Below, piece after piece: positions 11,484 through 23,649 of a stretch of 64,000 bases of DNA. Below the pieces are notes generated by a model. The model saw only the letters and a program-made list of their open reading frames with translations, was not told the origin of the DNA and ran no database searches. Source of the DNA: Artocarpus heterophyllus (Eukaryota; Streptophyta; Magnoliopsida; Rosales; Moraceae); contig CM046345.1 in NCBI GenBank assembly GCA_025403435.1, forward strand, positions 18,532,809 through 18,596,808, written 5' to 3'. A program made the translations under genes and the position numbers. Positions within the stretch are counted from its first letter, which is position 1. Each line of letters begins with the position of its first letter.

Positions 11484-13866
11484 TGTAATGCCCCTAAGTA
11501 GAGGTTAATAGTATTTAGTAAATACAAATAAATTTTGTAATATCATTTCAAATTATTAAAACAGTGCCCATAGGTCTTTAAAGTAAAAGATAACAAGAAT
11601 ACATTTAAAATTTCAATCTACTGTTTAGTGTAACACAAAATATTATAAATACAATCATCATCATTATTATATAGTTACCAGTCATTAGATAATTAGCACA
11701 ACCAACCTGTAGTTTAAGAATCTTACATGATCAAACGAAATATATATAAATATAAAGAAACTCTAATACGTCACAGGTAGCGTTGTCGTCTCCTCGTTGG
11801 ATAGATTACACTAAACTCTACCTGAGAGGTAAAAATAATAGGGAATGAACAACGATATGCCCAATAAAAAAATCATTAATCACCTTTAGGTTTTATTTTT
11901 TATTTTTACTGTATTAATGCCTATATGGTTAGTTTATTATTCAACAATGATATTTATTTTATAACAATCCCATTATATTCATATATGGTGGATATCCTAT
12001 GATATATATCTTACCATATTTCTATAACCTATATTATAATTCATAATTAAATAATGTTTTTCCATATCCACAATGAAGTTGAGAATCACGTCTCTCTACT
12101 CAACGTTTTTCCGTAGGGCGCGTTTGAGAACTCAAAACTAATGGACCAACGGTTGTAGGGTGAGAGAACATCAGGTCCTGGATCCTCAACAAGTCATTTT
12201 CTGTATAGTGCGTTCTGAGACTTTCGACTTAAGAGAGCACTGACGTCTCCCCCTATTCAGCTCTTAGGGTATACGTGCCCAAGGATGTAACCACTACCCT
12301 CTTCACATCTTACCATTCCTCTTTTATCCTTACCGATATCTATTGAGTCCATATTATCCAATGTATGCTTCTCAAATTATGTTCAAACATGTCAAAACAA
12401 CTTGACATCATTGTACATTATAGGACGAGTCCAATGTATTATGTCTTAAGTGATATTCATATAATAATATCAACAAAATAATATATAATTTATCTTACAA
12501 AATAATAACCAATTTTAATTAAATAAAACCTCACAAAAGTTGAGTAATAGAATTCCTACCTCTTTGGCGAATAATCTACTGATAACTTCTAGCTCACAAA
12601 ACCGGGTTCACCATGTAAGCTCCAAGTATGTTATTATCTTAAGACGTATAAAAATAACCAAACTTTAACTTAAATCTTAATCTATAATTATGTCAATTTA
12701 CCATTTATTTTTATTAGTATGCCATAATCATTTATATACAAACTTTATATTCTCAATGTTTTTGAATACAAAAACATAATCTTTGGAACATTGCCTAGTC
12801 ACAAAATGATGAAAAGCAACGCAGTAAAAACTACTCATTTGGACTACATGGCCGGCCTGTTGGCCAGCTGAGTCTGACCTACCGACTGAAACTCCCCATT
12901 TGGACTACACAGCCGACCTGTCGACCAGCTAAGTCTGACCTGTTGACTAATCTGGCATGCCGACTGGTCCTAGCCGTTGACTGGTGAGTTTGGCCTACTG
13001 TTGGATTCAAAATCTAAAAATTTCTAATTTTCTGTTTTTAAAGATTTCAAGCTTCAAAGCTCAATCTAGCCTGTTTTATTAAATTCCAAATCATAGAAAC
13101 TGTAGAGAAACTATAGAATATCATCCTAAAACACATATAAACCTTTTTTCCTAAATTTTTCATACTCAACATACAATCTAAAACTAAAAATCAAAACTTT
13201 TTCAAAACTAACTCAAGAACCTATTCAAAACCGAGATGCTTGCATATAAAGCTCAAGCACCTAGATTTTTATGATCAAAATAAAAACACATTAAACCATC
13301 AAACTCAGATAAAAGGAAAAAGAAAAATTCGAGATTGGATTTAGGTCACCTATCTCAAGATTTCATGAAGAAAATGGTGATTTTGCTTGCAAGATTTGTG
13401 GTCCTTGTTTTATGATTGTGGAAGCCTAAAGGGAAAGAATTTTAGGTTTTTCTCTTGATTGCCTTGAAGATGGAAGTTTAGAAAGGGGGAAGAGACAGAG
13501 ATGAGATTAAAAGAAAAAGAGAGAAAAAAAGGGAAACATGAAAGAGGAAGTGGGCATGAAAAGAAGGAAAGAAAGAGAATAAGAACAAAATGATAAGAGT
13601 AGGTGGGAAGCAGGTGGACATAAGTCTCTATTCGAGACTTTGAGGCAAGTAATGCAAAATGACATTTTTGTGATTAAATAAAAATTTCAAGGGCATTTTG
13701 GTGATTTTAAAAAATAGGTGTAGGAAAATTTTAGAAAAATTAAAAATAGGTAGAATATATAAGATGAGATAAATTTTAAATGCAATAAAATTTTGCAAAA
13801 TTTTATTTGATATATTAATAATTAATTTAGACATAATTATACCCGTTAAATACAACGAGTGTTACA
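11484..13866 (-). repeat. Gypsy 5' LTR (minus strand, Tekay/Del-like)
   Basis: Starts TGTAATGCCCC and ends GAGTGTTACA, the inverted-repeat ends typical of one class of long plant gypsy LTRs. A purine-rich block at 13478-13600 (pyrimidine-rich on the minus strand) lies near the right end, where the leader of a minus-strand LTR is expected. A GC-rich patch at 12838-13010 has repeated GGCCTG/CCGAC words. The internal layout resembles the gypsy LTR at 51568-53730. Length about 2.38 kb. No matching target duplication was seen, as expected for a truncated element. Confidence 0.6.
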
Positions 13867-14865
13867 ACTTGGATGAAAGAAAAAAAAAAAAAGAAGTAAA
13901 CAAAGAACAAGGAAACAATATAAGCCTGATCTTAACAAGACAAACACTAGTTCAAGCAAACACAAGTGACAGAGATATTTTTATGGGTCCGTAGCGGTTA
14001 AGCAGCAATAGGACACCGCAAATATGACAATGAACAGACATCGACACTAGGAAATGGGAGTCGGTAGAAACTTCAGACATCTAATGAAACTATTTTGCAA
14101 ATCATTGAGCACCTATAGAAACAAAATATAATTCAAGTGGAAAGCGTAAAGATTTTCATATTTACAGTTAAAAAGTTCAGTTTCAAGGAATAGAAAATCC
14201 TTTTCTACCTGAGTAATGTAAAAGCATAGGTATAGAAATAAGCCGCACACTGCAAGAAAGGTTGCAATCTTATCAACAAGCACGCCATAAAGTAGTAAAG
14301 GCCCCTCTAAAAAGCATTTCTGCTTTACTAAATTCTTTCAAAAACAAAGAGAAAATGATCTTTAGAATGTAAACTCTATCAAGGATTCAAGAAAACAGGA
14401 ACAAAGTTTATAATTCAAACAATCTTAAAAAGTTCTCTTCTCAAGGCAGTCCTCTTCATGTCGTTAATTATCATAACTATTCAAAACTGATGTCTAATAA
14501 TAGAAAACGAACAGGTGATGGTGCCCAAGGAATGAAGGGAAAGAAAAACTAACATGATTTTGATTTATGTAAAGTAAATTCAAGATTCAAAAAATGCACT
14601 GCTCCTGAATTTTGAAGCTTATTATCCGCTACACTAATATTTAACAGCTTCCATTGCAGGGGAAAAAAATCCAATCAAATCAAATAAAGGGCACAATTCA
14701 CAACAATAAAGACTGTAAGAAACACTATTGATCATGTCACACAAAGCAAGATTATATAATGAAACAATCCAAATATGAGAAACAAGATAAAAAAAAACTT
14801 ACACGCTATTCAAAACAATCCAAATCTGAGAAAAAAAATAACTTACAGAACAGAGTGAATAATCC
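13867..14865. other. Intergenic; 3' flank of the F-box pseudogene
   Basis: No gene seen in the first part. From about 14590 the sequence resembles the downstream flank of the intact F-box gene (about 18650-18928): shared words include AAATGCACTGCTC, TTGAAGCTTATT/TCGAAGCTTATT and AAGCAAGATTATATAA. It therefore belongs to the same tandem duplication unit. Confidence 0.6.
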
Positions 14866-15999
14866 TCACAAGGAAAATGGTATACAAGCATAGAACAAGC
14901 ACGCTGGCGTCCTATCTGCCAACAATGTGCTCATCGACGAAATATATGACCACAACACCTCACCCTGGAAATCCCTATTCCTATCCTTCTTCATTTCAAT
15001 TTCCACACACCATACTGTTGTCCCTTGCTCCAACTGTGAAGTAAATGCAGGCCCACCTCGTGAATCACCATCCCATATAATTACCAGCCTCCCCCCCTGC
15101 ATTCACCATCTTGGAGTCGCGCAAATCATTCGGCAAAATACACCCTCAGTTATTCACAATCTTGATCTCTTTCCACTCCCCAATTCTTTCATCAAACCTA
15201 TTGATCTTCCTACTATGATGATGAATGATATACAGTTCCCCATTCACCTCATGTGTAGGCCAATATAATCCCAATCCAACACAACTCTCAAGCTCGGGCC
15301 AAGTCCGTCACGGGTTCGAACCAGAGCTCTTCTTGCTCGCCCTCCAACTAGATGCAAACTTTATCTCCCCTAATGACCCAACCAACAACAATTTTGTCCC
15401 TACGATTGGGGCCGAGAAAGGACTCCTAACGCCCAGCAACCTTGTCCAACACATGGATGCAAAAGTTGTCCTCTGTCCCACGTCTAATCATGTATATCTT
15501 TCCGTCCAACACTATGGTTCTGATAGTGCACAAGTATTCCACCACGCCTATTGGCATGCTCACACCGCGTTCCAACGTGTGAGACTGGCAGTCGAAAATC
15601 CACACGACATTGGAAAAACGCCCGGCATGCCGCCGAGAACATAAATCTCAGGGCCCATGGCAACGTTATGGGACCATTCTAATCGGTCATAGGGATCTGC
15701 TAAGACCGGGGCAATGATGATACTGCTCATGTTTTTGGCCTCATTTGGGTTCGGTCTTCCATAGACCCTGAGCCAGCCATCGGGCTGGAAGTCTGGGCAT
15801 TTGATCCTAATGTAAAGAAGGTGTTCAGTGCAGTTGACGGCTAATTACGCGGCTAAGAAGTCTGCGGCGAGACGAGGGATCTAATGGGCTTCAACACAGC
15901 CGAAAGGATAGGGTGATACTGTCTTGGGACTCCAGCCAGGCATTGCGAAGCGATCTCCTTTGGCAGTGACGGGATAAGAATCTCCGCGGCGGTCGACAT
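14866..15999 (-). pseudogene. F-box/kelch pseudogene (tandem copy)
   Basis: A decayed duplicate of the gene at 18929-20080, same strand. From ATG at 15999 it reads MSTAAEILIPSLP, then an F-box like its partner (ASQCLAGVPRQYHPILS and KPIRSL). It breaks down near 15850 with stops and shifts between frames. Recognisable pieces follow: a CRVDFRLPVSHVG-like piece (about 15600) matching a shifted frame of the partner, GLGLYWPTHEVNGELY (about 15260), FDERIGEWKEI (about 15190), and a C-terminal piece from 15102 to 14866 with RNRDFQGEVLWS and CIPFSL. The frame is cut many times, so no full-length product is possible. The sequence around the start and just after the stop also matches the intact gene. 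Confidence 0.88.
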
Positions 16000-17842
16000 G
16001 GTGTTTGTTAATTAGGCCATCGGAAGAGAACATGGGGGCCAAGTAAAAGTAGTAATTGGCAAGTGAAGCGCGACAAATGGGGTTGTACGTCGTCAAATGC
16101 TGTGTCATGGGTGGTGTTAGGGGTTTTTCCCTTAACCTCAAAACCAAACTGATTTTAGGTGGTTTTTACATTATTAATTTTTGAAGAAGGAAGAGAACAG
16201 GTCATTATTAATCGAGAATAAAAATAAATAGGATAATATGTAACAGTATTTAGTAAATAGCTTATTTTAATTAAAATGAAACTTATTTTAGTATAGAATG
16301 ACGGTAGAAAGAAACAAGAAGTAGTAGAGAGAACGAAATATAAAAACGAAAAGAAAAAGAAAAAGCCAAAGATGAAGAAGGAAGACGTAGAATTGAATAT
16401 TCAAGTGTTTAAAAAGAGCATATGATTTTATAAATGTTATGTACTTAAATATTTTTAAAAGTATGCTATTTATTTCCACTAAGAATTAAAACTGTGTTAG
16501 TTGGTGCAATTTACTAATAATCTAATAATTTTTGGTGGTTTGATCAGTAGTTTGGGCTTCTCAAACCACTCAACTAAATTGCCCTGTATATAATTTTGTA
16601 TTTTTAAAATATTTTTTATGTAAAATAATTTTTATTATTTTTATATAGATTATTTTTCATTGCAAATTAAAAAGAAGTTCTAAACATATAAGATAAACAT
16701 TTTCACACTCTATAATTACACTTTTTCTTAATTACATTAAAATAACATTAGGCATTACTCATCAGCATCCAAAAAAAAAAAAATCAAATTAAAGAACCCA
16801 GTACTAAAAAGCTTTGATTCAAGTTTAAAATTTAATTGTATTATTTTATGTTATTTAGTTAAACTTTTAACTCTTTAGTTTGATTGTTGGTAAACTTTGA
16901 TTTATATTATTGCGACTTTTTAGTTTGAGTCTTGGTTTGAATTGAAACTTTAAATGGTGAATTTTTAAGACATTTTATAATTATTAAATTATTTTAATCT
17001 TGTTTCAAAAAAAACTATTTCAATTTTAAGCCCAAACTACTTAGAAGTGAAGTGATTTGATTTAATTTAATTTTTATAAAAAAAATCAAAACGTCCAAAT
17101 CGTTTAACAATAAAATTTATTTTTATTTGGCGGGTGGTTTGAAGGGAAAAAAAACAATTGCCCATGAACACCCTTAGGTTGTGCAATCTCAACTCAAGGT
17201 CCGGTCTCGGACTTTGCGTTGGCTAATAGTTCAAGTATTTTAACCTTTTTTTGATTTAGTACTGTGGTTTAATGGTACTTTAAGTTATTAAAAGAAATAA
17301 AAAAAAATGCTAGGAATTTCACCTAATATACAATTTTTAAAATAAAAATGTTAAAAATTTCAACTCTAATCTAATTTTAACTTGTATACAACTTGGCAGT
17401 TGTTATATTTTTATTGATTGATGTTTAAAGGATTAGATTACACAATCCAATCACCAAATCACGGTAAGAAGAAAAGTAGAAAGTAGAGGCCGTTTATGCA
17501 ACAAAATATCCAATTCCAGACTTGCTTTCTATGTCTTTACTTCTCTCAGAATAAAAGGGAATTATCATAAATGCTCTCTTTAAGATTTATTTTTTTATAA
17601 ATGCTACACATATTTATTTATGATACAATATAACATATAATATAAATAATAGTATGGTATACACTTATCTAGATGTAACATAAACAAGCATAACTTTTAA
17701 AATTGTGACATATCATGTAATTGTCTCCAAAATAATTCCATCATCTAACAGATTTCTAGATGGCTGATTTCTGCATTAATCTGACAATTGGATTACTTTG
17801 TGACAGGACAGAATTCAGAATCATTTTCTCTCTTTTTACCTG
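16000..17842. other. AT-rich intergenic DNA
   Basis: A/T-rich sequence with no supported gene. 16148-17840 contains poly-A and poly-T runs. Two patches mention TTTGAGAAG/GGTTTGAAG-type words near CAATTGCCC and AATTGCCCT (about 16550 and 17130), which may be ends of an old repeat, but I could not align them as terminal repeats. Confidence 0.45.
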
Positions 17843-18106
17843 CTATTCCGGACAAAAATGCAATGTGTAAACCTTCACTTCTCTCTCAAAACAACCCGAA
17901 TAACAGATTCTATAGCAATGTAACGGCCTAATTGCCTTAAAGCTCTTAGCCAACTCTAGTTTGAAGTCTCCAAATACCCTTTTTTGACATCCCAGCAAAC
18001 TATAATACACTTCTCCTCTTTGGTCTGGGAAAACAGTTCCCAAAACTATATTAGGAGTAGCTTTAACATAAGCGTCTAGTTCAACAATCTGCTGTCTATG
18101 GATCAC
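17843..18106 (-). CDS. Uncharacterised short ORF or exon (87 aa)
   Basis: An 87-codon frame with a protein-like composition (all amino-acid classes, seven Cys and Tyr-rich patches, for example VYYSLLGCQKRVFGDF and HCYRICYSGC). The same frame is open upstream of the ATG for at least nine codons (ELKRKV before MIHRQQ), so it may be an exon or a fragment of a longer gene. I do not recognise a domain. It lies between the two F-box copies, about 0.8 kb downstream of the intact one and on the same strand. No signal peptide or membrane segment is evident. It could be chance; no second exon was found. Confidence 0.2.
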   Translation of the reverse strand: MIHRQQIVELDAYVKATPNIVLGTVFPDQRGEVYYSLLGCQKRVFGDFKLELAKSFKAIRPLHCYRICYSGCFEREVKVYTLHFCPE

Positions 18107-18343
18107 CTTCCTCTTTAGCTCATGGAATTCTCAAGGTAAGAACTAGCAAATTTAACCGTTTTGGCCACATTAATAAGGTTTTTATTATGCAGAAAAAAGG
18201 CAATGGAATCACTTCAGATAGGTTAATAAAGTCTATCTATGAATCTTCTCCTCAGAAGCCTAATAAAAGAAGTATTATCAGACACGCTGGATTCAATGAA
18301 ATTACTTGTTAAACGAAAATTTAATTGTAATCTTTTGAGGAAA

Positions 18344-18408
18344 GATAGAGAGAGAGAGAGAGAGAAAAAAACAAACAAACAAACAAGCAAAACAAAACAA
18401 AACAAAAT
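18344..18408. repeat. (GA)n and (CAAA)n microsatellites
   Basis: GATAGAGAGAGAGAGAGAGA is followed by AAACAAACAAACAAAC and AAAACAAAACAAAAC units. Simple tandem repeats, no coding role. Confidence 0.9.
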
Positions 18409-18928
18409 GTTGCACTATGCCAAATAGACATGCGCAGGGTGTCTACATCCTTGTTACAGAGAGTGATATAATTGTTCACACCAACACACAAGGAAACTAC
18501 AGAGGCTTAACATCAAAGTGGGGAAATGCACAATGTTCAGGAAAAATTATTCTATTTATATCTTCCAAGAAATGCAACAAAACTTTATGATTTGATATGC
18601 GCCATTCAGTAAAAACCAGCACCACCAACACAAAGATGATCTTCATTTATGTTGTCAATTCAACAAATGCACTGCTCATTAACTTCGAAGCTTATTGTCA
18701 ACTCAAATAATTCTCAACAGTTTCCTTCAAGTAAATAATTAAAATAAAAACATCTGATTTATATAACCTGAGTTCGCTGTACAATAACAATTCACAGTAA
18801 CAACTATCAGGATTCAGGAACACCATTGATTATGTCAAAAAAAGCAAGATTATATAAATGAAAAAGAAACAATCCAAACCTGATAAACAAAAAATAAAAA
18901 AATAACTTACACTATGGTGTGATGTTCC
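18409..18928. other. 3' flank of the F-box gene
   Basis: Downstream of the minus-strand gene. Right after the stop codon both this copy and the pseudogene keep GTAAGTTATTTTTTT on the minus strand (here about 18894-18909), a perfect plant splice-donor consensus, so a 3' UTR intron is possible. No other gene seen. Confidence 0.5.
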
Positions 18929-20080
18929 TCACAAAGAAACTGGCATACATGAAAAGAACAAGGGCACCCTATCTATCAACCGTGCAAAAGTTACATAAAC
19001 CATCTCCGACCACAGAACTTCTCCCTGGAAATCCCCATTCCCATCCTTCTTGACTTCAATTGCCCCACACCACACTCCTAACTTAACACTCAAGTCTGAA
19101 GTTACAAATTCATCCCACATATATCCCAGCCCCATAATCACCAACCTCCCTCCCAAACCGACCATCCGAGGTTTCCGCAACTGATTCGGCAACAAGCCTC
19201 TATTATTCAAAAAATTGAGCTCTTTCCACAGCCCAGTTCTTTCATCAAATCCTTTAATCGTCTTGCTATAATCATCAGAGCAATACAAAACCCCGTTGAC
19301 ATCACACATCTGTGTACTCCAATGCAATCCCAATCCAACACTACTCTCAAACACCTCCCACGTCTTCGCGGCTGGGTCGAACCTGAGCTCTTCTCGCTCT
19401 AACCAGACGCAAACCTTACCGCCCCTAATGCCGCAGCCAAAAACCGGTTCTTTGTAGATGCCAAGCTTGGGGCTCGTAAGGGCCTCCCAGCGCCCAGCCA
19501 CCGTGTCGAATACGCTAACCCATGAGTCCTCCTTTGTTTGACATTCGATCATGTAAATCTTGCCGTCCAAAACTACCGTCTTGGCACCGCCCCTTTGCGC
19601 TACTGGCATGCTCGGACCGGGCTCCCACGTGTGTAACTGGCAGTCGAAACACCACACATCGGTTGAAAGACGGCCGTCGGACTTCCCGCCCAGGATGTAG
19701 ATCTTCGGGCCCACGGTGGCGGAATCCAACCAATCTAGCTGGGCGTTGGGAAGTCCTGGGACAGGGGCCATGATGATATTGCTCTTGTTATTGTTGTTGT
19801 TGTCGTTTGGGTTGGGTGTTTCATAGACAGTGAACCAACGCGCTGGATTCCAGTCTCGGTCCCGGATGCAGAGGTAAAGAAGATGTTCGGAGCAGTTGAG
19901 GCTAGATCGGGCGGCGAAGAACTGTGGAGAGGAGAGGAGGGATCTGATCGGCTTCGACACAGTGGAGAGAACTGAGTGATACCGTCTTGGGACGCGAGCC
20001 AGACATTGCAAAGCGATGTCGTCTGGAAGTGACGGGATGAGGATTGCCGGTGACGCTGTGGTGGTGGTAGTGGTGGACAT
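18929..20080 (-). CDS. F-box/kelch-repeat protein
   Basis: 383 aa, intronless, intact. F-box proteins bring targets to SCF ubiquitin ligases: the F-box binds SKP1 and the kelch blades bind the substrate. Here a Thr-rich start is followed by the F-box at about residues 14-60 (LIPSLPDDIALQCLARVPRR, then YHSVLSTVSKPIRSLL). An Asn run is at about 93-98. Kelch units start near 123: IYILGG (127-132) with DVWCFD and TW near 141-152; GKIYMIE (173-179) with VSVFD and RWEAL near 188-201; GKVCVW with RFD and TWEVF; GVLYCSD with GFDERTGLWKEL. The last part is a looser blade. Length and order fit plant F-box/kelch proteins such as the SKIP6 group, but subgroup and target are not certain. The start at 20080 is supported by conservation of the ATG context (AACAAACACCATG) in the tandem pseudogene and by the F-box starting soon after. 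Confidence 0.92.
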   Translation of the reverse strand: MSTTTTTTASPAILIPSLPDDIALQCLARVPRRYHSVLSTVSKPIRSLLSSPQFFAARSSLNCSEHLLYLCIRDRDWNPARWFTVYETPNPNDNNNNNKSNIIMAPVPGLPNAQLDWLDSATVGPKIYILGGKSDGRLSTDVWCFDCQLHTWEPGPSMPVAQRGGAKTVVLDGKIYMIECQTKEDSWVSVFDTVAGRWEALTSPKLGIYKEPVFGCGIRGGKVCVWLEREELRFDPAAKTWEVFESSVGLGLHWSTQMCDVNGVLYCSDDYSKTIKGFDERTGLWKELNFLNNRGLLPNQLRKPRMVGLGGRLVIMGLGYMWDEFVTSDLSVKLGVWCGAIEVKKDGNGDFQGEVLWSEMVYVTFARLIDRVPLFFSCMPVSL

Positions 20081-20204
20081 GGTGTTTGTTGATGAGTAGG
20101 AAATGTGAATTTAGTGGCAACCATCACTTGCAAAACAGTTTTCTGGATTGTCTTTGTCAGGGGACCAGCGGGGCTGACAATTTGTATTTATGTGCCATAT
20201 TTGT

Positions 20205-20305
20205 ATTAACACATTTATAACAATATACGATTAACTTAAATATAAATATGTTTAAAATATAAATAAAAAAGGACACGCCTAAAACAGATCAAGATACCAC
20301 ACGTG
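20205..20305 (-). promoter_or_regulatory. Candidate promoter of the F-box gene
   Basis: On the minus strand a TTATAAAT box lies at about 20212-20219, some 130 bases before the ATG. A perfect palindromic ACACGTGT with a CACGTG G-box core is at 20300-20305, about 220 bases before it. G-boxes are common bZIP/bHLH sites in plant promoters. Position and motif only; transcription start is unknown. Confidence 0.4.
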
Positions 20306-21156
20306 TGCACTTTTTTATTTCTTTCTAATTTAAATTTGCACACCACACATTTCATCTGATTGGTTTTCAATTTGTCCATATTATTTGCATTTTATTTAGG
20401 GAAATGCTATTTTTTAAACTATTGTATTTAATCCAATGACTTAAAACATTCAACTTCACCTATATGCAATAGGGTTTCCCACATATGTTAAAAAAAAATA
20501 AAATTAAAAACCTAAAAATTAGCCAAAAAAACTAAACAAAAAAAAAATAAAAACCCTAAGAGCATCTGTGTGTTGGTCATGTAGGGATCTTGCTCAACGA
20601 CAGCAGCCGGGGGGAGGGGGGAGGAGCCTATGGAGGCGCCATTGTTTGTGAACTGCGACCTTTGCAAGACGCCATTCGACTGTGCAAATCGGATGAGATC
20701 GCCATCTCAGTTGCAATGGGAATGTGACCATCGTGGTTCTTAGTGAGATCGCGAGGGGCTAGGCGATAAAGCTTCAGTTAGGGACAAAATTGCAATGGTG
20801 GTGTGTAGTGGAGCTTTAGCGCCTGCGATCTCTACGAGCAATTGAGGGTCTTTGAGCTTAATGCCCACCCATAGTGCAACCACCATCGCTATTGGGCGTC
20901 ACCAAGGAAGATCCCACCACCCAAACATTCACTAGCAACTCCACATGTTTTTCTTCTTTTTCAGTTTTGGGTTACTTGTGTGGAGGAGGGGGAGGACATA
21001 GAATACCTCTGGGTTGTGATCGTCGTTGCCAAGGCAGATCTTCATCCACCCAGACAGTCGCCGGCCTCCAAGTCATTGTTTGATAGAGATAACATTAGAA
21101 GATCAGGAAAAGACCATACTTACATGTCCATTCCGGCATATTCCATTTGGAATTTG
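20306..21156. other. Intergenic; GC-richer patch
   Basis: AT-rich to about 20570, then a less AT-rich patch to about 21090 with a G-rich run at 20609-20624. Open frames here lack any recognisable protein pattern. It may be transcribed sequence or an old repeat; I cannot assign it. Confidence 0.35.
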
Positions 21157-21500
21157 TAACGCTCCAACTATATTTTAAAGATACATGATGTTTTGTTTTG
21201 TACAATGATTAATTTTCTTTGGGTTTTTTGCTAAGATTGTTGGAATGGGGGCGAAAATAGTAGAAGAAATGGAAAAAATTGGAGTTTGGGACCAAAGAAT
21301 TAAATTTACAAAGATTCGGGTAAGAACTTTTTGAGAAAAGATAAGGCGAACCGATGAGCCATGCCAGACGAGCCAACCAACCCTCTCCATATACCTGAAG
21401 CCACACCGCCAGTTGAGCCATGAAGCCAAGCCACGACAGGCCCTACCATGTGGGCTATGTAGGATAACATCTGATCGAATGCAGCTCGAGCCCACCTAAG
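21157..21500. repeat. Gypsy-type LTR fragment
   Basis: Begins TGTAACGCTCC, the start signature of the long plant gypsy LTR class also seen at 11484, 29078 and 52189. It is followed by AT-rich sequence and then a GAGCCATGCCAGACGAGCCAA-like patch with short repeated GAGCCA and AGCCAAGCCA words (about 21350-21440). The other end was not found, so length and completeness are uncertain. Confidence 0.35.
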
Positions 21501-21779
21501 CCTACAATCTTGTCCGTCCTTTCGATGACGAAGACAAATCCAACGACTCTAGATTAGCCATGATGACCTATTCTTCCAGCTATTGTTTTTGGTCAAATTG
21601 TGCAAACAACGGTCCGAATTATGTCCATTTTAATGCTGCCCTAAGCCATGAGACACAGGATTACAAAGTAAAATTTGCACTCCAATTAGCACAGAACAAG
21701 ATGGAAAGAAAGAAAAAAATCAATTTAAAAACTCAATCCAATCGCACGAGTTCACCCATAAAAAGGCTGTAGTTCTCCA

Positions 21780-23640
21780 TTCCAAATCATCAATTTCTCA
21801 TTCAAAGAATCAATAAACTGATGAGTGAATATTTCACTCATAAATTAACCATATCTTAAGTTAAATGTTATAAAATCCTCAAGCTTTTGTGTATTTTGAT
21901 ATTTTTAGTGTTATTTTGTAGGAAACAATAACTTGGGAGCTAACGAAAAAAACGACACTCAATTTGAAGCTAAAACGACCTTGTTAGGCGACTCAAGGCA
22001 CAACACATGGCATAGGCCATATGCAGCCCAAATGGGCATGCCAAGCAGACCAATAGAGGCCACTAAGCCCATGTGTAGGCCTACAAGCATTGCTGCACAC
22101 TCGCTAACACTTCAGGCAGCCCAACTAAGGCTACTGTGCACCTGCATAACCATCTAGCATGCCCTACCTAACTGCTTAGGTGCCTACAACAAGCCCACAT
22201 AAGTTGTTGCTTACCCAACATGGCCAAGGGGGGCTGCTCGAGCTACTTTGCATTTCAATGGCTGGATTTCACCATAACTTGATCCAAGGGCTAAAAAATG
22301 ATGCTGAATGGCTCTTGACACCTTAAAAACCATATAGCCTCCATTTTGTAAGGGCGAAGAAAGTTGGGAGAAGAAACCCAAGAGAGAGACTAGAAATTCT
22401 AGAGAGAGGAAAGTTTGAAATTGAGGGTTCTTAGAGGATTTTGGCAAATTCTTAGGGATTTAAGACTTAAAGTTCAATTCCATAAAAGAGTTCTTATTCT
22501 TTTCTCTCTACCTTAATCTTGATTGAAATTTGTATTTATATTTGTGTGTTGTACACATTTATTTGTATGAATTTCAAAAGAGATTGGCAATGGATTTATC
22601 TATGTTTAGTTAACTTTCCTATTCTAGTGTTTGTGATAGTTTGAATTGGATTATTTTTTGCATTGTTTTGTTGATTATTGACATAATTTCCATTTCAATT
22701 ACATTTATGTTTCTCTATGCTTAATCCTCTAATTGATTTGGCCAATGAACTAGGTGATGTGATTTATGAGTTTCAATGCTTGGGAGAAGCTAAATCATTC
22801 ATTGTTAATTAGGAAACATAATCTTTGTTGTCGTTGAGATTCGGGAGAGCCAAGACTACTTAGATAATCGACTTGATAATCTTAGTTTTTTTAAGGTCAG
22901 GAGACGATCAATGCTTTGATAATCAAATTAAGACTAGTGCTTAATAAATGTGCATGTAAACAAGTTTGATAGGAATATCAATTTGGGTATTTACATATAA
23001 AATCTCATTTGACATTTGGGAGAGATAATGAGGTGAATTCAGAACTCTAGATTAATGAATTGCATGGAATAGAGTCAACAATCATGAAAAAGGAAGAACA
23101 TAGGAAGCATAGAGCTAAACCAAGCCCCTAGATATATTATCACATAGACTGCCCATATTGTGAATAATCCTTTTGTTTGTAGTTCTGTTTGATTAATTTT
23201 ACCAATTTTATTTACTTTAATTTATTTTCCTTTAAATTCCAATTGCCTAAATAAAGCCTGATCATTGTAGTTGTAGTAATTAGTTAGTTTTTAAGAACTT
23301 AATCCTTGTGGGATTGACATTTGTACTCTTGTACACCTTATTACTTGTACGAACCATATACTTACGGAAATATCATAACATAAACACTCAGAATTTTGAG
23401 AGAAAAATAAAGAGAAATAGAGAAAGAATGAGGGATCCAAGGAGCATTTTGCAAGAAGATTCTTGAAGATCATCATTCTTCAAATTCTGCCAATCTTCTA
23501 AGCTACTAATATTGTTAATTTTTATGTTTTTGTTGTTAATTTCAATCATGTCTAGCTAAATCAAAGCGTTGGACATGATGATGTAGTTATTTATATGAAT
23601 TATTCTCCTAATTTTCAACTGAGATTGTTTATATTTCACT
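21780..23640 (+). repeat. Decayed LTR-like region (unclassified)
   Basis: Non-coding, with the style of plant Athila/Ogre-type LTRs: TGATGAGTGAATATTTCACTCAT near 21820-21842 is a short palindrome. An AGAGAGGAAAG leader-like patch lies near 22395. A long mixed-composition stretch follows, and near 23300 there is CCTTGTGGGATTGACATT and later TACTTACGGAAATAT, which resemble the ends of such LTRs. From about 23640 minus-strand gypsy integrase begins abruptly. I could not find a second copy in the window, so this is a tentative call. Confidence 0.35.
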
Positions 23641-23649
23641 ATAATTATT

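Noticed and set aside
16500..17160. Possible large MITE between GGTTTGAGAAG and GGTTTGAAGGG patches
   Set aside because: I could not align the two ends as inverted repeats or find a target duplication.
19515..20133. Overlapping frames on both strands of the F-box gene
   Set aside because: They are shadows of the real frame at 18929-20080 and lack any motif.
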